A DNA stretch of 49,527 nt from Conidiobolus coronatus NRRL 28638 (Eukaryota > Entomophthoromycota > Entomophthoromycetes > Entomophthorales > Conidiobolaceae). Shown here one piece after another: positions 42,922 through 49,527 of this stretch. The notes under the pieces were generated by a model. It saw only the letters and a list, made by a program, of their open reading frames with translations. It searched no databases and was not told where the DNA came from. The position numbers and the translations under genes are program-made. The stretch lies in contig KQ964431.1 of the NCBI GenBank assembly GCA_001566745.1, forward strand, positions 98,497 through 148,023, in the 5' to 3' direction. Numbering within the stretch: position 1 is the first letter of the stretch; each line of letters opens with the position of its first letter.

Positions 42922-45789
42922 ATGGAAGCTTTGGCTGCACTTAAAAAAGTCGAGCCTCAATTTAGTAAGAATACTTTTCAAAGTGTTTCTTTTACTAGAA
43001 AACTTATTCTATTCCTTTTTATTTTAACCTTTTCTATTTCGATAGCTGAGGCTGTTAAAAAAGAAGATTTTAAACGCTGTGATGATTCTGGCTTCTGTAA
43101 GCGTAACCGTGCTTTAGCTAAATCTGTTCGCGAAAATAAGACAAAATCTCCTTATTCTATTCTTAAAGATACTGTTAAATGGAGAAATGAGGGGGTATTC
43201 GAAGCTCAAATTCAAAACAAAAATAATGATATATTATTCAAATTAGAATTATCTCCTTTAGAAGGAGATGCCTTTAGAGTTCTTGTTGATGAGCAAAATC
43301 CTATTAAACCTAGATTCCAAGATTTAGAGCGTCATGTTTTTGCAAGTCAGCCTAAAATCCAAAACTCAGAAAATCTTAAAACTAAATCAGAAGGCTCTTC
43401 AGGATATTCAATCTCTTATTCTCCAGATCTTAAACTTCAAGCTAAAATTAGTTACGATCCTTTCAAAATCCAATTTTATAAAGGAAATACTCTTGTTTTA
43501 AGCCTTAATGACCAAAACTTATTCAACTTTGAGCATTATCGCAATAAACCCGAAGCTAAAGACGAACCAAGTTCTACTGAAGGAAGTAACACTGATTCTG
43601 ATTTAGAGGCAGGTCAATGGGAGGAGACTTTTAATGGTCATAGAGACTTAAAGCCAAACGGGCCTTCATCTATTGGTCTCGATGTATCTTTCCACGGTAT
43701 TGATCATGTTTATGGCCTTCCAGAGCATACTAGCACTTTAAGTTTAAAATCCACTGATGGATCTGAAGGAAACTATGATCAACCATATCGCCTCTATAAT
43801 TTGGATGTGTTCGAATATGACTTGGATTCTCCAATGGCTCTATATGGTGCTATTCCATTTGCATTGGGACATAATCCAAATGTCGCAGCTGGTGTTTTCT
43901 GGATGAACAGCGCTGAAATGTGGATTGATGTACAAAAGCCTAAGAATCAGATTCAAAGTCACTGGATTAGTGAGTCTGGTATCGTTGATCTGTTTGTCTT
44001 CTTGGGTGATAAGCCTAAAGATATTGTCAAACAATATACTCGTCTTACAGGAACCATTGCTCTTCCTCCTTCTTTCTCCATTTCATATCATCAATGTAGA
44101 TGGAACTATCTCGATCAAGATGATGTGTTGACTGTAAACAAGAAATTCGATGAGTATGACATTCCTTACGATGTTTTGTGGTTGGATATCGAGCATACAG
44201 ATGGAAAGAAATACTTTACCTGGGATTTTACAAAATTCCCAGATCCTAAGGCTATGCAAAACACTCTTGGAGAACATGGTCGTAAAATGGTTACTATTGT
44301 CGATCCTCATATTAAAAGGGATGATGAATATAAAACTTATAAAGAGGCTACAGAAAAAGGATATTTTGTTCAAAATGAGAATAAATCAGATTTCGATGGA
44401 TGGTGCTGGCCTGGTAGCTCCAGTTGGTTGGATTATACTAGAGATGAGGTATGCGAGTGGTGGTCTGAGCAATTCCAATTTGATAAATATGATACTTCGA
44501 CAAAGTACCTCTATACTTGGAATGATATGAATGAACCATCTGTATTCAATGGCCCTGAAATTACTATGCACAAACATCTTTTACACAACAACGGAACTCT
44601 TGAGCACAGAGAAATTCATAATCTCTATGGATCTTTAATGCATCGCTCTACTGCTGTTGGTTTAGTCAAACGTCAAACTCCCAATAGACGTCCATTTGTT
44701 CTTAGTCGTGCTTTCTTCCCTGGTACTCAAAGGTATAGCGCTATTTGGACCGGCGATAATGCTGCCACTTGGGGGTACCTTCAATCATCAGTTCCTATGT
44801 TATTAAGTTTAGGTTTAGGAGGTATTGGGTTCAGTGGTGCTGATGTTGGTGGATTCTTTGGAGACCCAAGCAGTGATTTAATGGTTCGTTGGTACCAAGC
44901 TGGCGCTTTCCAGCCATTTTTCAGAGCTCACGCACATATTGATACTAAGAGAAGAGAGCCTTGGTTACTTCAAGAAGATCACGTTCCCATCGTTCGTGAT
45001 GCTGTTAGAACCAGATATGCCTTATTACCATTTTGGTATACATTATTCTTTGAAGCCACAATTAACGGAGTACCACCTATGCGTCCTTTGTTCTTAGAAT
45101 TCCCTGAAGACAAGACTACTTATGACATTGAAGATCATCATATGGTTGGGTCTTCTCTTTTAGTTAAGCCAATTGTTCATCCTGATGTTGAATCGACTGA
45201 AGTATACTTGCCTGGTAAAGAAACTTGGTATAATTACTTTACACATCAATCATTCAAGCCCGGAAAGAAACATACCGTCCCTGTTAAGCTTCAAGATATC
45301 CCAGTTTTCGTTAAAGGTGGGTCAGTAATTCCTCAGCGTAATCGTATTCGTCGCTCTTCCGATTTAATGTTATTAGATCCAATCACTCTCTTCATTACAT
45401 TGGATAACAAAGGAAAAGCTAGTGGTGAATTATATCTTGACGATGGTGATAGTTATAACTATCTCAACCAAGATTATGTCCACCGTGTTTTCAAAGTAGA
45501 AAACAACGAAATCCATAATATTAAGGCTGATCCAGTAACTCCTCCTAACCCATTACAATTCCAGCCATCTACTGAAGCCAATGACTTTGTCAAGAAGCTT
45601 AACAAGATTTTCGTTGAACGCGTAGTTATTTTAGGAATTTCTAAAGAGCCTAAATCTGTCACTATTGATGGAAAAGAATTGAAGTCTACTTACGAATCTT
45701 CTACCAAGAAATTGATTATTAAAACAGTTTTGACAGATGAGTCTGCTTCTAACTTAATTTCTACTGAATGGAAGATTAAGTGGCAATAA
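42922..45789 (+). CDS. ROT2: glucosidase II alpha subunit (GH31), ER
   Basis: This ER glucosidase trims the inner two alpha-1,3-glucoses of N-glycans and drives the calnexin cycle. 955 residues in a single exon, the family length. A signal/anchor segment (LILFLFILTFSISIAEA, about residues 28-44) precedes KKEDFKRCDDSGFCKRNR, the characteristic start of mature GII alpha. GH31 landmarks are HGIDHVYGLPEH, YHQCRWNYLDQDDV, LDIEHTDGKKYFTWD, the nucleophile in WNDMNEPSVF (Asp535), the acid/base in IWTGDNAATW (Asp612), FSGADVGGFFGDP and FFRAHAHIDTKRREPW. The C-terminal beta domains follow. No introns in 2.9 kb is unusual next to its intron-dense neighbours. Confidence 0.95.
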   Translation: MEALAALKKVEPQFSKNTFQSVSFTRKLILFLFILTFSISIAEAVKKEDFKRCDDSGFCKRNRALAKSVRENKTKSPYSILKDTVKWRNEGVFEAQIQNKNNDILFKLELSPLEGDAFRVLVDEQNPIKPRFQDLERHVFASQPKIQNSENLKTKSEGSSGYSISYSPDLKLQAKISYDPFKIQFYKGNTLVLSLNDQNLFNFEHYRNKPEAKDEPSSTEGSNTDSDLEAGQWEETFNGHRDLKPNGPSSIGLDVSFHGIDHVYGLPEHTSTLSLKSTDGSEGNYDQPYRLYNLDVFEYDLDSPMALYGAIPFALGHNPNVAAGVFWMNSAEMWIDVQKPKNQIQSHWISESGIVDLFVFLGDKPKDIVKQYTRLTGTIALPPSFSISYHQCRWNYLDQDDVLTVNKKFDEYDIPYDVLWLDIEHTDGKKYFTWDFTKFPDPKAMQNTLGEHGRKMVTIVDPHIKRDDEYKTYKEATEKGYFVQNENKSDFDGWCWPGSSSWLDYTRDEVCEWWSEQFQFDKYDTSTKYLYTWNDMNEPSVFNGPEITMHKHLLHNNGTLEHREIHNLYGSLMHRSTAVGLVKRQTPNRRPFVLSRAFFPGTQRYSAIWTGDNAATWGYLQSSVPMLLSLGLGGIGFSGADVGGFFGDPSSDLMVRWYQAGAFQPFFRAHAHIDTKRREPWLLQEDHVPIVRDAVRTRYALLPFWYTLFFEATINGVPPMRPLFLEFPEDKTTYDIEDHHMVGSSLLVKPIVHPDVESTEVYLPGKETWYNYFTHQSFKPGKKHTVPVKLQDIPVFVKGGSVIPQRNRIRRSSDLMLLDPITLFITLDNKGKASGELYLDDGDSYNYLNQDYVHRVFKVENNEIHNIKADPVTPPNPLQFQPSTEANDFVKKLNKIFVERVVILGISKEPKSVTIDGKELKSTYESSTKKLIIKTVLTDESASNLISTEWKIKWQ

Positions 45790-45870
45790 ATTTTTATCGA
45801 TTATAATAAAACTATACTTTTTACATATTAAATTTACCATTTTCAGTTTTATTATTTTCACAATTTGAGC

Positions 45871-46006
45871 TAAGTATTTTGTCAACTTTAACTAACAAAA
45901 GAGATTTTATAGACAATTTAAACATATATAAAAACAAAAATATTGTAAATTTGACCTATAAAAATTTACGATAAATTTTCCTCATTTTAACCAGAATCGC
46001 TCATAT
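45871..46006 (+). mobile_element. MITE family copy H, right half only
   Basis: It matches the right half of copy C closely (CTTTAACTAACAAAAGAGAT, TTTGACCTATAAA, TTAACCAGAATCGCTCATA). No left end is recognisable within the expected distance, so this is a truncated copy. It begins about 80 bases after the glucosidase II stop codon and may lie in the transcript's 3' UTR. Confidence 0.7.
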
Positions 46007-47139
46007 ACTTTATACTGTTCATAGAATGAGTAACTTTATAAAGTCAAATTATGTAACAGCGAAGAATATCAAATAGTCTGAACATATTATATAACTTTAT
46101 ATTGATATGATCCATTAGATTTTAGTAGTAATAGCTAGTAGTTTTTAAATTAGAGTGATTTTTAATATATACATCTTTTAAAAAACCTATGGTTTTAGGT
46201 ATTAAATATTAGTTTTTTACGCTATTACTGTTTATATATGAGCAAATAAATAGCTTGGCTATATTTATTTTTACAAAAGATATTAAATCTTTGTTTTTTA
46301 ATATTCAATCCTATTATCATCTTAAGCCAAATTCTAGAAAATATATAGTTTTATTCAAAAATACTTAAGTGAAAGTATCTTAATTCAATAGTATTTATAA
46401 GCAATTAATAGAAAATATAATGCTAAATAATAAATCATTAATAGGCTTAAAAATTGAACTATAAAAAGTTTCAGTATTAAAAAATTCAAATAAAAGAAAA
46501 CATTATTTTACATTAAATCTTATTTAGAGTATATATTCTACATAGCAATATGTTTTTCTAATTTTACTTAGAATATGCCTATAGAAATATCAAAGATCAG
46601 TTACTAATTTTATTAAAGTATATTATACCTAAATAATATAGTAATAATCATATAATATAGCAATAGATTAAATTTTTAGATTACTATTATTACATTTTAA
46701 ACTTAACTTATATTTAGAGTGTTAACTGTTACAAATTATTATCTTTTTCTGAATCAATTTATTTATAAATCAAACTCTTCAATTAAAGATATAGAGTAGT
46801 GCGTTTTATTAACATGGCCATGATATGTAAATATAGTAGAATCAAAAGTTAGTTAGTAAATTTGAATAGGATTTATAATAATATAAAATATTTTACAGAT
46901 GATGATTATAGTGGTATAGTATTAATCTCTTGCATTAAGATATATGAATGCTAAAAAATTTAGTTAAATTTGATAATTTTTGCACTTTAATGAGCACAGA
47001 TAGGAAATTTATATAATTATGCTGAGTCTATATATACATCATAGGATTTAGATTGTTTAAAGCTTATTGTTTATTAGTAGGGAATAGTCATTATTCTATT
47101 ATCAGGTCACTTAGAGTATTAAGTTTAATAGATTTTAGT

Positions 47140-47148
47140 ATCCCATAA
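47140..47148 (+). promoter_or_regulatory. ATCCCATAA motif upstream of VMA21
   Basis: A perfect nonamer in the sense orientation, 135 bases before the ATG. Confidence 0.55.
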
Positions 47149-47282
47149 ATTGAAATCATCTAAAATTAAGATTTAAATGACTGTTTCAATTTAGAACATG
47201 GTAAATGTATAAAAAATTATACTAAATCGTAATCATTTATAAAATATTACAGCTCTAAATACTTATATAAAACAATTTATAG

Positions 47283-47766
47283 ATGGTTAAAAATAGAAAG
47301 AATAAAGAAGCTAATTCAAATACTTCTAGACCAAAGGATGAAGCTGAAGTTAAGCAAATTCCAAATACGCGCTCTGAATTTATTAAAAAAGAACTTGACA
47401 AACCTAAACCACCTAAGAATGTAGTAGTACCAGTGTAATATACTACAGCTCAACTAGTAGACATTTTATTAACATTGTTTAATTTTCTAGTCCTGTGATT
47501 GTAAAGATTTTAGTATTTAGTTTGGCATTAATATTCTTGCCTATTGGATCATATTTCTATACTTTAGATAGATATTTCAACGGTATTGCTAATATATGCA
47601 AAAGCAGCAATTTTTAACTAATTTCAATTATCTAGGTAACTCTACTTATAGCGCATTACTTGCAGCAGGTGTTGCTAATGTCATTGCAATTGGTTATGTG
47701 ATTGCAGCAGTTATTGAAGATCAATCGAGTGAGAGCTCCAGCACTGAATCTAAGAAGAACAAATGA
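47283..47766 (+). CDS. VMA21: Vma21-type V-ATPase assembly factor
   Basis: Vma21 is an ER membrane chaperone that assembles the Vo sector of the vacuolar H+-ATPase and escorts it to the Golgi. Three exons (47283-47434, 47491-47582, 47636-47766) give 124 residues. A charged cytosolic N-terminus of about 50 residues precedes two membrane helices: VIVKILVFSLALIFLPIGSY and, after a short NGNSTYS loop, LLAAGVANVIAIGYVIAAVI. The second intron interrupts the glycine codon of this loop. The protein ends SKKNK, giving lysines at -4 and -3, a dilysine ER-retrieval signal like the one at the end of yeast Vma21. The N-terminal tail is longer than in yeast. Confidence 0.9.
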
Positions 47767-48819
47767 TAATTTAATAGCATATTTAGCATAACAATAAAAT
47801 ACGCTGAGTCATCTATTTTACGATTATCTGATATCTTCAATTTTTTAGTTAGTATGCTTATTGCTTAAAATGATCAATATACATAATTAATTTATCTATA
47901 GTACTGCTTTGATTTTTAGCTGGAATTAAATTGTATGAATATCTTTGTTTTGCTATTTTTCAAAAAGTTGTACAAAGCTATTCATGATATACTTTTAATG
48001 CGATAAAATTGGAAAGGATTACCTCTTAGTGTTTAATAGTAAATTTCTATAAAAAGCTAGATAATTAACGAATGTAAATAGAATCCTTTTTAGCTAGTTA
48101 ATAAGGATTGAATTAACTTAAAGTTCATTCCAATATAATTTAAATTATTTGCACTAGACTGCCCTTAAAATTCATTTAGCAATTTTGATTGGATATTTAA
48201 CACTATTTAAAAGCCCAAGCTAATCTAGGTAGGTATCAATTAAGGAAATCAACATTAGCTTTTCAAATATAGCTGTAAATATAGTTTTTATATTGTTGAT
48301 AAGTGTATTTGCTTATAACAATATTAGCTAATAAGCATGCATTTAACAATAAAAGTAAATCTTCTTGATTGCAGAAAAATAAGTCAAATAGAAGTCATAT
48401 GGCAAAACAACTTGAATAGAATGATTTTCATATTGTATACTTTGTGGAGGAGGGGATGTAATAAACTGATAGAAATGGCAGTGTTTATTATTCAAGAATG
48501 AATTTGAGCAATCGAATTCATCCAATAGGCCAAATTTAGTAGCTATCGCCTTCCCCACACCCACGTTAACCCAATGTTTTTAATCCATTTGCAGTCCCCC
48601 TTTTCCAATATTAGGAAATAGCAAGACCAAACTATCGCCAATCAACCCCCATCGTATACAAAACTTGCTTGTCTACCGACTAGTATAAAAGCAAGCATTC
48701 TGTCAATAGGAACAGCTGTAGATTAGCGAGTATATACTTTACATTACAATTTTGCCCTTGTGTCATTGAGCTGATTAACTTGGGACTGTCAAAATAGACT
48801 TTTTTAAGAATAGACAAGA
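47767..48819. other. intergenic and promoter of Gly-rich secreted gene
   Basis: AT-rich at the left. The last 250 bases are less AT-rich and contain CCAAT (CGCCAATCAACC near 48635) and TATAAAAG at 48684-48691. A minus-strand reading frame here (48343-48564) has only GTG as start and is not supported. Confidence 0.55.
48684..48691 (+). promoter_or_regulatory. TATA box of Gly-rich secreted protein gene
   Basis: TATAAAAG lies about 130 bases before the ATG, inside a locally less AT-rich stretch and downstream of a CCAAT pentamer. This canonical TATA/CCAAT arrangement differs from the ATCCCATAA promoters and suits a regulated gene. Confidence 0.45.
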
Positions 48820-49527
48820 ATGACTTCATTAAAAACAATTTTAGCTTTTTGTGCTCTTTCTTTGATAAATCCAATTACATCTAGCATATTAGAAGTAAAT
48901 TTGGCTGATTCAAAAAATAATGAACCTTCAGGTGATTTGGTTGAAAATATTCTTTCAATCAACAGTGGTGACAAAGCATCCGCTGCAGAAAGATCGCAAG
49001 AAACAGACAAAGTTCATGCAGCTTCAACATCAAAATTGCATGCTGCCAGCACTGATGTAGATGAAGGAGACGACGAAAATTATGAAGGTGATGAAGGCGA
49101 TGATTATGAAGAAGACGACAACTACGAAGATAAATACGAGGATGATTATGAAGGTGATCATTATAAAGGTGATGACTACTCTGGCCATGGAGGGTATGAT
49201 GACTACAGAAAAGATTATGGTGGTGGCTACGGCTCATATGGTGGCAGGTATAATGGCGGTGGCTATGGAAAAGATTATAATGCCGGATATGGTGGCTACA
49301 ACGGAGGTGGATACGGGGGCTATGGACCTGGTCCATATGGCGGCTATGGTAAAGATTATGGAGACTATGGTGGTAGAAGAGGTGGCTACGGAGGGTATGG
49401 GGGTGATAGAGGCGGTAATGGATACTATGGCCCTGATCGCGGCAGAGGATATGGCGGTTACGGAGGCTACGGCCCTGGTCCATATGGCGGCTATGGTAAA
49501 GATTATGGCGGCAGAAGAGGGGGCTAT
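48820..49527 (+). CDS. secreted acidic then Gly/Tyr-rich repeat protein (3' end outside window)
   Basis: At least 236 residues, open at the right edge. [19 protein letters not shown] is a signal peptide. It is followed by a Ser/Ala/Glu stretch, a very acidic segment ([19 protein letters not shown]), then a Gly/Tyr-rich region with YGG, GGYG and GKDYG repeats and Arg pairs ([10 protein letters not shown]). A block [13 protein letters not shown] occurs twice, 147 bases (49 codons) apart, showing internal in-frame duplication. Gly/Tyr-rich secreted proteins occur as cell-wall or adhesive proteins, and RGG/YGG repeats are prone to phase separation; the actual function is unknown. The apparent long reading frame on the opposite strand is an artefact of the GC-rich repeats. 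Confidence 0.85.
   Translation, partial: MTSLKTILAFCALSLINPITSSILEVNLADSKNNEPSGDLVENILSINSGDKASAAERSQETDKVHAASTSKLHAASTDVDEGDDENYEGDEGDDYEEDDNYEDKYEDDYEGDHYKGDDYSGHGGYDDYRKDYGGGYGSYGGRYNGGGYGKDYNAGYGGYNGGGYGGYGPGPYGGYGKDYGDYGGRRGGYGGYGGDRGGNGYYGPDRGRGYGGYGGYGPGPYGGYGKDYGGRRGGY

Larger units (their letters stand above)
45790..47282. other. intergenic with partial MITE copy H and VMA21 promoter
   Basis: Copy H lies just past the glucosidase gene (about 45871-46006), and an ATCCCATAA copy lies at 47140-47148. The remaining sequence is AT-rich and featureless. Confidence 0.55.

Noticed and set aside
48343-48564. 73-residue minus-strand reading frame
   Set aside because: Its first codon is GTG, it has no upstream ATG or splice support, and it sits in the promoter of the Gly-rich gene.
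48959-49483. His/Leu-rich 174-residue minus-strand reading frame
   Set aside because: It is the complement of the Gly/Tyr-rich repeats; periodic GC-rich codons keep the opposite strand open by chance.
1-49527. CRISPR arrays, bacterial-type operons, rRNA genes, retroelement or virus-like genes
   Set aside because: No regularly spaced repeats, Shine-Dalgarno-led gene strings, rRNA motifs, reverse transcriptase, integrase or capsid motifs were seen. All repeats found are short DNA-type elements.

Overview
This window is nuclear DNA of an intron-rich, very AT-rich early-diverging fungus. The supporting evidence is: fungal-type protein families (Cem1-like ketoacyl synthase, Eaf1/Vid21, Fes1, Nas2, Nsa2, Utp4, Vma21, Rav2/Rogdi, Rot2); short 40-60 nt introns of the form GTAA...(T/C)TAAC/T...TAG; long AT-rich intergenic DNA; and scattered GC islands at tRNAs and highly expressed genes. 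An AT-rich zoopagomycete lineage (Conidiobolus-like or Harpellales-like) would fit, but the species cannot be fixed from sequence alone. I find 21 protein genes (one cut by the right edge, one interrupted by an assembly gap), two tRNAs and two N-gaps. Exon structures were built by hand from splice signals plus frame and family conservation.

Layout. 1-9.8 kb: a secreted Asn-rich GPI-type protein (-), the mitochondrial/peroxisomal AAA extractase Msp1/ATAD1 (-), a mitochondrial beta-ketoacyl-ACP synthase (-) and a sulfite oxidase (+). 10-21 kb: the ER insertase partner Asterix (-), the Hsp70 exchange factor Fes1 (-), a 14-exon coiled-coil protein that may be an augmin HAUS3 relative (-), Rab18 (+), thiamine pyrophosphokinase (+), ribosome-assembly factor Nsa2 (-) and tRNA-Gln. 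21-31 kb: a PDZ-less Nas2/PSMD9 (-), Utp4 (-, with a 400-N gap) divergent from Rogdi/Rav2 (+), tRNA-Trp and Eaf1/Vid21 (-). 31-36 kb: two tandem single-C2-domain paralogues (-), a PH-like small protein (-) and an unrecognised Asn/Pro/His-rich protein (-) behind a CCAAT-box cluster. 37-49.5 kb: a gap embedded in transposon-derived repeats, ribosomal protein eL14 (+), glucosidase II alpha (+), Vma21 (+) and a secreted Gly/Tyr-rich protein running off the end (+).

The genes are mostly housekeeping and do not form one pathway. Some share themes: ribosome biogenesis (Utp4, Nsa2, eL14), ER protein biogenesis and quality control (Asterix, glucosidase II, Vma21, Rab18) and V-ATPase assembly (Vma21, Rogdi).

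Two signals stand out beyond the genes. First, a nonamer ATCCCATAA lies, always in the sense orientation, upstream of eight genes, with one-mismatch copies upstream of four more. It usually sits 70-135 bases before the start codon and looks like an uncharacterised promoter element. Second, an approximately 265-bp MITE family with ends TATGAGTGATTCTGGTTAA occurs at least eight times, including one copy inserted inside another. Further oddities are a 9-nt micro-exon in MSP1, an ATG-only first exon in NSA2, loss of the PDZ domain from Nas2, and a pair of perfect adjoining hairpins just downstream of EAF1.
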